Made by a program: the position numbers and the translations under genes. This document shows, piece by piece, positions 19,818 to 32,193 of a stretch of 64,000 bases of DNA. The notes under the pieces are model-generated. The model worked only from the letters and a program-made list of their open reading frames with translations. It did not search any database and had not been told where the DNA came from. Numbering within the stretch: the stretch's first letter is position 1; the number at the start of each line of letters is the position of its first letter. The stretch covers positions 6,324,001 to 6,388,000 of the forward strand of contig CAJFCV020000003.1 of assembly GCA_904066235.2 (NCBI GenBank). Direction: 5' to 3'. The DNA comes from Bursaphelenchus xylophilus. Its lineage: Eukaryota; Nematoda; Chromadorea; Rhabditida; Aphelenchoididae.

Positions 19818-21689
19818 TTACATAGGATATCCATATTCACCAGAATTATCTGGAACTCTGACGTCATCGATCTTGAGGATCATTCTGACAACCTGAGTGG
19901 CCAGTTGAATCTGCTCCTTCTTCGCATTGAAGGCTTCAAGAACATTCTGATTCTTCATATCACAGTCGCCCGTTTGAAGACAATCGATTCCAAGACGAGG
20001 ATTCTTTTCGGTGATTTGTCTGGCTTTCAGAGAAGTCAGATGCTCCATTCCAGAAAGACCCGAGTTTTCGGCCAAGGCGTTAGGGATGCCTTCCAAGGCA
20101 TCGGCATAGGCACGGTAAGCATACTGGGACAATCCAGAGACCTAAAATTAACAATTTAACTTGCGTCGTGAAGTGGAATAGACAAAATCACCAAAACAAT
20201 CACCTTATCGGCAACTTCATTTACAGCAACGGAACACGCAATTTCGGGCGCGCCTCCACCATAAACGATACGATTGTCTCGGACAAGGTTGCGGACAACA
20301 CAAATCGCATCATGCAGGGATCTCCGGGCTTCTTCAATCACCTAAAAGGATAAAAATTTCACAAAAAGAAGACCTTACCATCTTATTTCCACCTCTCAAC
20401 ATTATACTGACGGTTCTCTGGTTGGGGCAATCTTCGATAACCATAAACTGATCATTCACAGTTCCAAATTGGAGTTCTCTGACTCTTCCAGCAGTACCCA
20501 ATTTCTGCTCAGTGAGCTCGGCAAATCGGGGCACAATTCTGCCGTTGGTGGCGATGGCAATCAGCTCAATATCAGGGCCTCCAACCCAACGCACAGCTGG
20601 CAAATCATTGTGATACAGAAGATGGGTCGCTTCATCATCGAAACCCCATTGGCAGATCACAAGACCAGCTCCGCTCTTTTTGACATCTTCAATCATGTTC
20701 AAGAAGGTCTTATGCTCGTACTCTTGAAGCTGTTTAAATTCTTCTGGAGTAGAGATGTCCAGCTTATGCTTGGTCTTTGGCTTTGGTGGCTCGAATGGGC
20801 AGGTCAAGATAGCAATCTTCACATCTTTTAATTCCTTTGGCATTTGAGGATGAGCAAATGATTTATCAACAAGAACACCGTTGAAGAACTGAGAATCCTC
20901 AAGGCGTCCTCCAGGCTTCTCCACGATCTTGATCAAATCAAAGTTGACGTCTTTCCGTTCTTTATCAACCACAGCCAGAACGGCTTTGACCGCCATCTCC
21001 GCGAGCTGACGTTGGCAGTTCTTCACACTAAAGAATAAGAATATAAAACTTCAAATTAAAATTGACAAAACCACAACTAAAGCTAAGTCATTCACATCTT
21101 AGATCCCAGAGAAGTTGAAGCAGCTTTCACAAGAGACTCGAAGTCGTATTCTGGAAAGGTCTCCGAGATTTCCTCAAGCCGTTCTACAGCTCTTCTGCAT
21201 GCAAGGTCATAACCATCGGCGATTTGAAGAGGGTGGATGCCCTTATCAAGCAAAGGCATGGCTTGTTCCAGAAGAGATCCAGCTAATACTAAAAACAGAA
21301 AATTCCATCAAGGTATAAAGAAACATACCAACAACACCAGTAGTTCCATCTCCACTCTCATCGTCCTGGGATTGGGACAATTCAACCATCAGCTTAGCAA
21401 TATGATGGTCAACATCCATGCTTTTGAGGATGGTAGCTCCATCATTTGTCGTCGTTACCTCGCCATCAGGATTTACAAGCATTTTATCCAATCCCAAAGG
21501 TCCCAACGAAGTCTTCAAGGTGTTAGCAACTTGTCGAGCAGCCAAAATGTGCGTCTAAACGGGCATGGAATGACAAAAAGCATAACTTACCTTCAGAGCT
21601 TCAACCCCAGTCAATCTTTTCTGTTTCTGTTGTTCTCGGATAACCATAAATGGCTGTCCCGTCTCATCGAAGCATACTTGGCCGGCCAT
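19818..21689 (-). CDS. cct-5: T-complex protein 1 subunit epsilon (CCT5 chaperonin)
   Basis: Subunit of the cytosolic TRiC/CCT chaperonin, which folds actin, tubulin and other proteins using ATP. About seven exons: [20 protein letters not shown] from ATG 21689; then [16 protein letters not shown], the ATP-site [17 protein letters not shown] and the second nucleotide motif [11 protein letters not shown]; the end is [22 protein letters not shown] 19818-19820. The [14 protein letters not shown] start, the [11 protein letters not shown] stretch and the MILKIDD end match epsilon rather than the other seven subunits. Full length for the family (about 540 residues). Internal introns sit near 21560, 21290, 21040-21100, 20345-20380 and 20140-20205. 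Confidence 0.93.
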
Positions 21690-22227
21690 TTTAGCCTGGA
21701 ACTAAAACAATTTTATAACAAGATCCAGACTAACAGTTCAAAAACGGGATTGGGCAGCAAGCTTCGACGACCTTCCAGAGCCAAGAGAATTTCCATAGGT
21801 CTGGAATATTACGGAACGCCACTATCGACTTTTGAGAAAAATTGACGAAGTGCCAAGTCCTATTAATTCGAAAAAGTCTCGGATACTGTAACCAGTTAGT
21901 TATAACCCCGAATTCCATCATAATTAAAATTGGTGCGTTCGACGTTTAGTATAACTTGTATTCCCGTTGCGTTTTACAAGATTAAATGCTAAACGGCGTG
22001 ATGCATTAGGACGTCTTTGACTGTGTTAAGCATTCTTAAATCAGTTTAATAAACAAAAAGAAAATTCTTATTTTTGAACTGTTTCAGTTTCTGCAACGTT
22101 TAATTGGACGGTAAGCAGGCATTTTGTTGTTCATGATTGACAGGTTCTCTCTTTCCTTGTTCAAAATCGGGTCTAAACAAAGCCTGATTCAGACCTCACT
22201 ATTACAATATTATTTCTCTTTACAAGA
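21690..22227. promoter_or_regulatory. Shared upstream region of two divergent genes
   Basis: About 540 bases between the start of cct-5 (minus) and the start of the secreted ML-like gene (plus). It is moderately AT-rich. No individual element could be assigned. Confidence 0.3.
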
Positions 22228-22958
22228 ATGAAACCAGCCATCCTTTTTATCTCTCTTTACTTTATTGAAATTGTTAGCAGTAGTCGTGGATGCAAAGATG
22301 AGATCGATAATGTGATCGGGATATACGAGATAGATGAAGGTACGTTCTTTTGCTACGGCGGCTGTGTATACAATGCACACAATTATTGAATTAACCGTGC
22401 ATTCTAGGACCGTCTATAATTAATCTCAAAGGAATAAAGCTGGCGACATATGATGGTCAACGTCGTCCACATTGCAACAATGCTAAAGCCGAAGTTACGT
22501 TTCCCGGATTTGTGAAAGTAATCGAAGGAGAACTAATAGTTAATGAGAAAGTGGAAATAAGCAGTCTTCAACTGGTGTTAACAGCAGAACATAACTCACT
22601 CTTCATCGGAAAAGTCTGTAAAAATGGGAAAAGTGTCAATACCTTTGTGGATGATGACGTCTGGTAAGTATAAACATTTTTTACTTATTCTTTCAGCAAT
22701 CTGGATCTATGCGAATACTCCAAAGAAATCTGTAATTTAATATCAAAACCAGAGACAATCTCCCTAAAAGAAAAGATCCCGAACTTAATCCCCATCCCGG
22801 AAACAGATTCTCCAGTGGAAGGCGAATGGAAAGGAGAAGTGATAGTAAAGAATGGAAACCAATATCTGACAAAGTTTAGACTAAACAAGGAAAAGGAATG
22901 GCTCAAAACGAAGATTGACGATCATGAGGAAGAGTATTATGACCATGGGGAATTGTGA
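22228..22958 (+). CDS. Small secreted protein, ML-domain-like
   Basis: Three exons. Start at 22228 gives a hydrophobic leader (MKPAILFISLYFIEIVSSS). The mature part has paired cysteines (CKDEIDNV; HCNNAK; KVCKNGK; NLDLCEYSKEIC) and ends with IPIPETDSPVEGEWKGE and QYLTKFRLN. The order of cysteines, a Pro-rich turn and a final beta strand resembles ML (MD-2-related lipid-recognition) and GM2-activator-like proteins, which bind lipids outside the cell or in lysosomes. That assignment is tentative; no search was possible. TGA at 22956-22958 directly abuts the stop of the convergent PDZ gene. Confidence 0.6.
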
Positions 22959-23387
22959 TCAAATTGCAACTTCTCGACGAGCGATCAACATCTTCAACTT
23001 GGGATTCCGCTTGATGCATTTCACTGCCCTCTCGTGTGTGACCATTGTAAAATCATAACCGTTCACCTATATGTTATTTTATGAAATAAAGGCATCCAAC
23101 TTACTCCCAAGATCTTGTCGTGTTGTTTTAAACCAACTAATTCTGCAGGGGATCCATTCTCAACCCAAGTGATGTAAATTCCCTACAGATGATAAATACA
23201 ATTTAAGAATGCTTACAGTGTCTGGATACTTAAACGGGCTTCGTTGTGGGTCTTGATCTATTCCACCACCAATTTTGAATCCCACTTTCTCCACAACAGT
23301 TCCATCTGGAGCTCTGACCTTCTCCTTCTCCAACTCAATCTCAATACTCAGGCATTCAATAGGTTGTCCCGGTCGAAAATGATTCAT
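22959..23387 (-). CDS. Single-PDZ protein, Tax1BP3/TIP-1-like
   Basis: About 115 residues, almost entirely one PDZ domain. Start at 23387 (MNHFRPGQPIECLSIEIEL). The carboxylate-binding loop is VGFKIGGGIDQD, followed by GIYITWVENGSPAELVGL, HDKILGVNGYDFTMVTHERA and the end KMLIARREVAI, TGA 22959-22961. The GGGIDQDP signature and whole-protein length match human TAX1BP3 (TIP-1), a scaffold-less PDZ protein that competes for C-terminal ligands such as beta-catenin. Three exons with two short introns. An upstream in-frame ATG at 23405 is possible. Confidence 0.85.
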
Positions 23388-23605
23388 TGCAGCTGCGTGT
23401 AACAAATCCCTCTTTCTTCGAATACAACAGGTGATTCATCATCTCTCCTCTTGCAGCATTCGACTCGTTTTGGCATTAGAACAGGCCAGTAAAAATCCAA
23501 TATTTTATGTGACATTTCGATCACTCTTGTTTTTTCGGAAATTTGTAGAGACAAAAACAAGATTTTTTCGAAGGATTTCTCTGACGAAGGTATTTTTCTC
23601 CCAGG

Positions 23606-25263
23606 ATGTCTGGAAAGGATTTCTTGCCTTCTCATCCTTCTAGTTCATCGGGTATGCGTTCAAGGTCTGTTAGTGGCCGACAGACACCAATTTCAACTGC
23701 CGATTCCAACGACAATGATGATGATAGAATGTCCGTCAGTTCGTGCTCAAACACAAACACTAAGAGAGTGAACAGATTATATGATTTTGAAAAGGAATGC
23801 TCTTTAGAACAGTCTCCATGTTCGCTTTCTTCAGGTGAGTTGTTCATTCCTTTCTTATTTTGGCTTAGAATCCAAAACGGATCTGTCATTGATTCCGGTG
23901 ATCTCTGATCAGCTTCTGAAGAATTGGTCGGATGGAGAAGGTGGTGGATTCGACAAGGCCGATGTTGGGTTGCTCGGAAAGAAAGCGCTTGACCTATTGT
24001 ACCTAAAAAATTCTGCTGAAGTAAGTGTTGGTTGTTTTTTAATAAATTTGCATCTAGTCTCGCGCCGAAGAACTTTCTAACCGTATTCTTGCACTCGAGG
24101 CGACAAATAGAAGAATGAGAGAGAGTAACGTCAAGATGCAAGCTCGTGTTGAGCAAGAAGAAGAATATATCTCCAATATGCTTTTGAAAAGGATCCAGAA
24201 ACTGAAAACAGATAAGGAGTCGATTGCTTTGAAGTACGAAGAAGAAGAGGAGCATCTCACGAATGATTTGACTCGGAAATTGAGCCAGGCAGGTTGAACT
24301 TCCATTTAAATTATCGTTTTTATTGCCCCCTTATAAATGCTTTCTTATAGTTGGAAAAGCAACGAGATGAACTGGTGAATAAGTTAAGCCGCGAGCAAAC
24401 CTCCATGATGGACAACCTTGTTCTTAAGGTCAGAAAGTTAGAAGCCGAAGTCAGAGCAAATCAAAAGACCTTAGAACAGCTTCGCAGAGAAAAAGTAGAT
24501 ATGGAGAACTCCTTGGAACATGAGCAAGAAGCCCTTTTCAACAGTTTGAGTAAGCGGGTCGATCAACTGGAAGCAGAAAAGAGACATCTGTATACAATGT
24601 TGAACCCATCCCTTCAGGAGTGTTCTGGCACTGGCCCTCCAACCCCGAATGAGTGAGTATAAGATTGCTTTTTAACAATGTTTAGTTCTACCAGAAGTTC
24701 CGTCAGTGGATTTGTTGTTCCCGTGAATGCAACAGAAGACAATACCGAGATGTTGACACTTCGAAATCAACTGGCGAGGGCTAGAAACACAATCTTGACT
24801 TTGAGGCAACGGGTGAATGACATGGAGAAGGAGAAAAAGGAAAACCAGCACAAATTGCTCAAACTGGCGGCATTCGAACGAGATTTACCCACGTACGAAG
24901 AGTTCTGTCAATTTATTACCGAAGTTGCATCGAAATCATGTGCTTCCAATGACCCCGAGCACAGCCGGGCTTCTCCATCACACAGTGAATCCTCCATTTC
25001 AGTTCCCGGGAGCAGTAAGTTCAACAGTTTTTGATAATAATGTTTAGTGTCCGACCTCGAGAAAGCTGGCCGATCCCCAATATCATTTAGTTCACGGGAT
25101 GTATCCATGGATTGTAAGTTTTCTCACTTAAAGGTTCATGTCATAGTTTTTCCGAGTTCAAGAGCCACACACATATCAGTTACTTAATTTTTTTTGTCTT
25201 TCGGCAATTAATCAGGTTTTTTCAGCCTTCGCAGACAGATTTGACGGTGATTCTACCCGTTGA
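23606..25263 (+). CDS. CCDC6-like coiled-coil protein
   Basis: Start at 23606 (MSGKDFLPSHPSSSSGMRSR) with a Ser-rich, likely phosphorylated head. From about 24060 three blocks of heptad repeats follow: ARVEQEEEYISNMLLKRIQ, LEKQRDELVNKLSREQTSMM and LEQLRREKVDMENSLEHEQE. These QEEE(Y/F)ISN and LRREK(V/I)D(M/L)EN motifs are diagnostic of CCDC6, a coiled-coil protein linked to DNA-damage signalling and often a RET fusion partner in humans. Six or so exons; the last is short (ATG GAT T joined to CCTTCG...), ending RFDGDSTR with TGA at 25261-25263. The end could instead run on to TAA near 25180 if that intron is retained. Confidence 0.85.
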
Positions 25264-26510
25264 GGTTGCGAGTTTTATAGTTTTCTGCTTCCGGTTGACT
25301 GTCGAGGACTTGAGATATATTGGTTCTTAATGTCATCGCTTTTATTTGTTATTATTTGGAGAAATTGTAATTTATTTTCCCGAGCCTGGAATAAACAAAA
25401 TGTCTGAAACGTTGTTTGTTTTGGAATAATAACAGGGTGGTCAGAGGTCAACGCGCCTCCGAACGGAGAGAAAAGATGACTGGTCAATGCATTGGAAGCG
25501 TTATAAGGTTGAGAGTGCTGACGAGTGGTGCTGCCTGCCGCACGCCGCAGCAATTGTGGACTGAAAGAGGAATTGGTCGGGGAAAGGGGGGTGAGCGGGA
25601 AGTGTCTGTGCTCCATTGGACGGGGGAAAGAAGAGTGGTTTTCGCTGAACTGCGAGTCGCCACTACCCCCATCCCTTTTTCCGTCTTTCCCAGACTGCAC
25701 TGTTTTCGCACTGTCGATGGAATCTATTTCCGATATTGAATCATGTGATGTTTTACTGTTACCAATTCACTGCCATTTGAATACCCAAACTTTTAGGACA
25801 TTGGAGTTTACCATTTTGACCCTATTTAGGTTTTCTTTCCCGCTTTGGAACTCCAGCCTTCAATAAGAAAATTTTCCCGGCTGTAGGGATGGATTTTTGA
25901 GATGACTAATGGCAACGCTCTTGTACTTCAATTCAGTTCTATATTCTTTACGTTTCCCCCCTGAGGTGAAAACGAAAGTAAATTATTTTCTTGTTTCTGT
26001 GAACATTTTCATGACGAAACCCCGCCTTGTCTGGGTTCCTGAATCGAATCTGGCTGCTTTCTTTCAAGCTGAACACGCTCTTCGTCTTTCTACTTTGATT
26101 AAAACGTCAGAAAAACGCGCGTGGAACAAAAAAAGTGTATAATAGACGCTCGCGTAATAGCGCAATAGCCTTGGGCAAGGGTGGGGGAGAGATGCGCCCA
26201 GACACAAAGACGAAATTCGACACCAAGATCGCGTCGAGACGTCGCGTCGCGCGTCGAGTGATACCCGGAGGGAGAGGGAACGAAGACGTCAGTCAGCCTT
26301 CTCCACCCGTTCGTCGAGAGAGTCACGTCAGATCTGTTTTGTCGCGCCTATCAGCTCTACGACGGTGGGAGCGGAGCCCTGACTTGAATTGAAATCTCGG
26401 CATCTCGATACAATAATTCGCTGCCAATTCTTTGGTTACCCGGACCATCTCCTGCCAGGTTAACAAGTCGGCATTCGATTTCGGGTCGACTGTCCGGATA
26501 TATAATCGTC
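25264..26510. promoter_or_regulatory. Spacer and probable 5' region of kin-20
   Basis: About 1.2 kb with no convincing gene. It is CG-richer near 26210-26260 (runs of CGTCGAGACGTCGCGTCGCG type) and 26280-26400, which would suit a 5' UTR or promoter of the following kinase gene. Open frames on both strands here lack splice context and recognisable protein sequence. Confidence 0.35.
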
Positions 26511-29500
26511 ATGTTCCCGTCGACTACTAGCCCTACTCCACAAGCCCTTCTTCTCGATCCTTTGAGCTTCGCTCAATTGGCAGCCGCCGCTTCGGCTGTT
26601 CCAGTGGCAAGCAGCGCCCCGTCCAAATCGCCCAGCAGTCTTCAGAACGCAAACCGCCGACGACCCAGCGGTTCTGCCCAAAAGCCTTACGCTCCATCGA
26701 CGACTTGTCAACGACGTCTTGTCGCGGCAGCCACCGCCTCAGGTAATGGTCGCACCCAGCTTGCACTGATCTTTGTTTGTCTGTCTTTGTTTATTCTTCT
26801 CGTCTGGACTTATCAACGGGCGCGGAGCGGGCTTGTCTGGCTAAGAGGTTCTTTCATCTCGATTTTATTATACTGTTGCAACTGTGTTTACAGCGATCGT
26901 CACCGTTATCAGTGCGCTCAGGGATTGATAAAAGTTTCTGCGTGTTTGAGAACGTGATGCTCGTCGACGAAGAATCTAGTTGTCGGGGCGTATCCTTCCA
27001 TCTCTGAAGGATTTCTCTTCTTCGCCCGGCGATCTTGTTCTAGACATTATTAATGCTGGAGGAAGAGGAACAGAGAAACGCTGTCGGTTTCAGCAACGTC
27101 CGTTTCCCCGCTCCTCTTAATTGAATGTCTTCCCTTTTATGGGAACGCCGGCGTGCTGGGAAGGAGCTCCTATTTTGATAGTTGATAATAATAGTTCGGT
27201 TTCATTTGCTGAAATGCGTCTTACATCGATTGTAATCTTTACGACTTTTTACATTAGAACAAAATTTCCAAAGAAAGGATTGCCGATTTTTTCCTACCAA
27301 AGCGGGTAATTTTAAACGCAAGCGAAAGTGAAGAAGGATAATGTCACTTTTGTCTGGGCGACACAATCACACAATAGCAGCCGTCTACGCACTTTTCTGA
27401 TCTCCCCGAATGCGTCTGGGTGCGCTTGATCTTGGCGGTCGGTTGCGCTCTGTTGAGGGCTGTTTCCCTTCCCTTTCTCTCAGCAACAGGTTTTCCGCGA
27501 TATTTTTTCTCCGCTGCACCTGTGCTATTCGTGTCGTCGTATCTCGCACGCACCCAAATCTGTCCTTTTTTCTCCTCTGAATAATCTACTCTTTTTCTAC
27601 TATAGGTGTGAAATTATTGATTTTATGTAATCGTTACTTGCTAGCTTCTCTCGATGTTTTCCGCTCGAGACAAATTTTCTGAAAATTGTGATTTTTTATA
27701 GATAATTCACACTTTTTTTATATTTGATATTTTTATTATATTTGACATCAACGTGATGCGTCAGTCACGTTGTCAAATTGCCGTAATTTTTTTCATGTCA
27801 ATTTGTTCTGTCATTCCGATTGTCAAGTTTAACTTTTTTTGGATTTTCAATTCCAAAAAAGCGCCGATATTTCCCCGACAGACTGATATCTGATAATCTT
27901 GTTAACACTGACGTGGTTACATTACGGAATTTTAAAATGATTCTTTTTCAAACTCCTCGATTTTAGGTTTGTACTCGAGATATTTGAAGATCAAAGTGTA
28001 AACTTGGTTTCTCCAATAATTATTTTAATTTCAGGGGTAATGGAATTGCGGGTTGGAGGATGCTTTCGACTTGGCCGCAAGATTGGAAGTGGATCATTCG
28101 GTGACATTTATCTTGGTGAAAATATTGTTACACATGAAGAAGTCGCCATCAAACTCGAGTGCATGAAAACAAAACACCCACAGCTCCACATTGAAGCAAA
28201 GTTATATAAATTTATGCATGGCGGAGTTGGAATACCTGTCGTTAAATGGTGTGGATACGAAGGAGATTACAATGTAATGGTTATGGAGCTTCTTGGGCCA
28301 TCGTTAGAAGATCTTTTCAACTTTTGTTCCCGACGGTTTACCCTTAAAACGGTATTGCTTCTTGCAGATCAAATGGTAGGTCGATTTAGGCCTGGTGCAC
28401 GTGGATTCGCAATCTCGCAAGTTTCTTTACTGTAAAGTTTCAGCTTTCGAGGATCGAATACATTCACAATAAAGATTTTATCCACCGCGATGTAAAACCG
28501 GACAATTTTTTGATGGGTCTCGGCAAACGGGGCAACCTTGTATATGTAAGTTTTCTTAAGTTCGTTCTACTTCTGGTTTAGATAATTGATTTTGGGTTGG
28601 CGAAACGATTCCGCGATCAACGATCTCGCACTCATATCCCATATAGGGATCATAAAAATCTCACGGGTACTGCGCGATATGCTTCTGTAAATACTCATCG
28701 AGGTATCGAGCAATCGAGAAGAGACGATCTGGAGTCCTTGGGGTATGTGCTCATGTATTTCAACCGGGGAAGTCTCCCTTGGCAAGGCTTGAAAGCGGCT
28801 ACAAAAAGGCAGAAATACGAGAAAATTGCTGAGAAAAAGATGAGCACCTCCGTCGAGGAATTATGTCGGACTTTTCCCAGTGAGTTTACCTATTTTTTGG
28901 CGACTTTTTACTTTTCTACAAGTCGTTCTTCTTGTTTAGGTGCCTTTGTCGAATACATTGAATACTGCAAAAGTCTCAAATTCGAAGAACAACCAGACTA
29001 CGAGAAATTACGGAAGATCTTCCGAGAATTGTTTCGCCAACGGGGTTACGAGATGGACTACGTCTTCGATTGGAATATGAACTTACCGTATGTTGGTCTT
29101 AATATTTGACAGCTTCTCAATTTCTTAACAATTCATTTGATATTATTTGTAAGGGAATGGATTCGTCTTAACATTATTATAGTCGTATCTAGTCATTTGT
29201 TTGAAACTTATAAATTAATTTATTTTTGGTATCGGTGTCTTTTTTTCCAGCCAGACATGGACGTCTTGTCTGGAGAAGTCTGTTAAGTCAAAAAGCCCTT
29301 CCTACACTTCCGAGGTTTATAAGTATTCACATCTCAACGTCTTGAAGTCACCTGATTTCCGTCACGTCAGTCTGCGCACGGTCCATTGATCCTACTATTA
29401 TTTTAATGAGAGGTTTAGAAATTCCAATCGTGGTGCTCACAACGGAAGCGCGATAACTAATGGTCATGCGCGACAACAGGCGCCGGTCATTCCCACGGGG

Positions 29501-29584
29501 CATCAAAACGTGCCCGGAGGGCTAATGTTCCAACCTCAGCCGGTGTCGTTGCCCAGTGCGGCGTTCAACATGATGCGAAAGTAA
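26511..29584 (+). CDS. kin-20: Casein kinase 1 delta/epsilon (KIN-20)
   Basis: Ser/Thr kinase of the CK1 delta/epsilon/Doubletime type. A first exon (26511-26745) encodes an Ala/Ser-rich N-terminal extension ([19 protein letters not shown]); after a 1.3 kb intron, exon 2 joins as [19 protein letters not shown]. Kinase landmarks: [53 protein letters not shown] (CK1 usually has SIN) and FDWNMN. The last exon (about 29419-29584) codes a Gly/Gln-rich tail ending FNMMRK, TAA 29582-29584. A possible alternative exon starts at about 29252. C. elegans kin-20 likewise has isoforms with different N-termini, acting in developmental timing and neurons. Confidence 0.92.
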
Positions 29585-29974
29585 TGTAATAAACTTCCCT
29601 TCTTTGTCCCATTCCATTGCGCTTTCTTCAAGAGTTGTTTTCTACGGAACGGACCATATTATTGCTATGATGATTCGGGTAATGATTGTGTTATACAGTT
29701 CCTTTCGCATTTTAAGTTCATTGTTTGTTTGTAGATCTATTTTGGGCACTTGTTGACATCATCAACAAGACCCTAAGGCGACAAAACTTTTAATAATTTT
29801 GCAAAGTTTTGTTCTTTTTAATTATTTGTCATCATTTGTATTTTTATGGGTCGAGGCAACTCAAGCGCGGCCATCGGTGATTTGAATAAAGAAAAAAGAG
29901 TCGATTCGTTAAGAATGCGTTGCGTATTATCCAATGTTTAGGATTTATTGCTCTTGAGATCCTTAAAATAGGCA

Positions 29975-32193
29975 TCACGGTAAGTGAATGGAGGAGATAC
30001 TATCTACCAACGATTTGTCATATCTGGTCTTGTTCGCGACACTCACACTCTCTGGTATTAATATTGTCATCACGAACTCTTTGGCATCTCTCCAGATGAC
30101 TGCTTGTTTTCTGGCTGAAGACGCAATGAGCCGGTTGGTGCGTTGACGAGAATGCCTGTCGATGGTTTCGTCCAAGGCGCTCTCGATGATCTCCAAGAGT
30201 TCTTGTTGCTGTTCGATCTGAAAGGCGTCGGAAGAGTTAGATCACATCACCAAACATTCATTATTTTTTAATGACGGATATTCGGTTTCTCTGTTACGCG
30301 GGTTGGCTCTTTTTAAAAATTTTATGCCCGGCCCATTTTAAAATTTGCGGGCCCGGCCCGGTAAAACCCGGTTAGGGCGAACTGAAAATTTTCTTTGATC
30401 TTACCGCCTGTGTGGTGCTAAAATCTGCTAGGAACTTCAATAATATCTTCGTAATCCTCTACCCGCTAGACCAACGCCTTCTTTGCTTAACTTTAGTTCC
30501 CAAGCTTGGGCGCAGTGAACTCCTCTATACAGTACCTACACGGGGAGGGCCGGGCCTGAAATACACTAGATGGGCCGGACCGCGAGCCGCCAAAAGTCCG
30601 TAAAAACGTGTCGCTGCCAGCTCTGCTGCTACTTCCGTGGCTTATTGTCAGAATTTTTTTTATCCCACCCTCACAGAGACTATATTTATTTACCAGAAAA
30701 TGGGGATTACCCACCTCTTTGTTGGATTTGGAGACCTTTCCTGTGAGTGCCAATATAGGTAGGGTGTCTGTCTGAGTAGCGATGTCACTGAATTTGCTCT
30801 CGTCCTTGGAACTTTCAACCGAATTGACAGTGCTCGGAGAATCCACCGTAACCGTGAATCCCTCGTTCTGAAGTTCAAGGAAGATAATCAAGAAACAAAA
30901 AGGATGCACGGAATTCGATCCGGATGGACTTACAGTAGACAGTATTTTCTTGGATTTGGGGGATTTTTTGGGCGTTTGAATGTGACCGTTCAGGTCGTTC
31001 TTGGGGGACAGCGGAAACGAATGCATTGAATTGGATCGCCGGGGGCATATTACAGCTGAAAAAGGAGACATGAATTTGAAATTTCTGTGCTGTGACGATT
31101 ATGAATGTGGTCGATTGTTGTGTGAATACTAATAAACTGACTAAAAATCAAGAAGGCGCGGAATGACTACTGATTTTTTGGAGAAAGAGGCCGGAGAAAC
31201 GGAAATTAAAATTATTATTAAAGAGGCTTAGCCGTAGACGAAAAACGATGTCTGTATGGTATCCGAATTATATCGGACGAAAACGATGAAAAATTATTTA
31301 CAAATGAACTCACTTTCTGTTCGTAACACTATCAACGGTACATGATTCGAGTTTGGAGTACGAGATTTACGAGTTTGAATATTTTTCGTGTCTGCAATTT
31401 TTAGGTATTATTTGTGCCCAAAAAGCACGTTAATTGACATATTCAGAGACTAAGGGGGAACTCACTCTGAAAAGATTTGGGTTGCCCGTTGAGTCCTTTG
31501 GGATCTAGTTGAGGCAGTATGCTAGAGATCCGGTACCCCTCTACAATCATATTGCCCCGTTTCCCATCGACTGCCTCAGACGTGGGAAGACGGACCATTC
31601 CTGACTTGTTCTCTCGGCCATTCAATCTGCAATAATCACATACAAATGTAGGAAAGCACTTTGTATCCTACCTTTTTTGTATCTTGTTTGCCCCATTGAG
31701 ATTGTCAGATGTGGGATGCAATGGGGGGAGTTCTGTTGTGTTCCGAGGCGATCTACTGGCCACCCGTTCGCGAGGAGAGGTCCGCGGCGAGACGTCCTTG
31801 TCGATGTTTCCCATCTGGATATTACTCGTTGACGTGAGTACTAGAGGTCTGCAATGGAATACAAATAAGCTTGATCACAAGGTGAGTAGCCTCCTAAGAT
31901 GAAGTTTAAAGGGAAAAGGGTGGTAATTAGGAGAGCAATTCCCTATCATAAAGAACTACGAGTTATCCTTACGTATGAAAATGTTTGTATCTATTCACTC
32001 CTTTAACGTCAGGTATATACCGAGCTCTTATCACTGCAGACTCCGACATCAGAGATCCCATCGGGTTGTATAACAATCGCATTGAGACCGGCCAACCCCG
32101 TTGTAGACTCGAACTGAAGTCCCTCAGGGCCGGCCGACCGGAGTGATACAGCGACGCGAAGGATGCCTTGGGAAAAAGGTCGGCTTTCAGCAA
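29975..32193 (-). CDS. Unrecognised Ser-rich, helical-tail protein
   Basis: At least six exons read on the minus strand with good splice sites: from about 32193 or ATG 32061 (MGSLMSESAVIRARYIPD); PLVLTSTSNIQMGNIDKDV; LNGRENKSGMVRLPTS; VICPRRSNSMHSFPLSPK; NEGFTVTVDSPSTVNSVE; and a C-terminal helical block IEQQQELLEIIESALDETI followed by RDAKEFVMTILIPESVSV, ending SSIHLP with TGA near 29975. The middle is low-complexity with many SP sites (possible proline-directed phosphorylation). The conserved-looking part is the last 80 residues. I do not recognise the family. Introns contain GGCCCGG-rich sequence (30310-30600). Confidence 0.6.

Noticed and set aside
20469..20831. 120-codon plus-strand frame
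   Set aside because: It is antisense to a long cct-5 exon and is explained by that gene's codon composition.
25275..25739. Overlapping frames on both strands downstream of the CCDC6-like gene
   Set aside because: Low-complexity, no splice signals, no recognisable protein; more likely part of the kin-20 upstream region.
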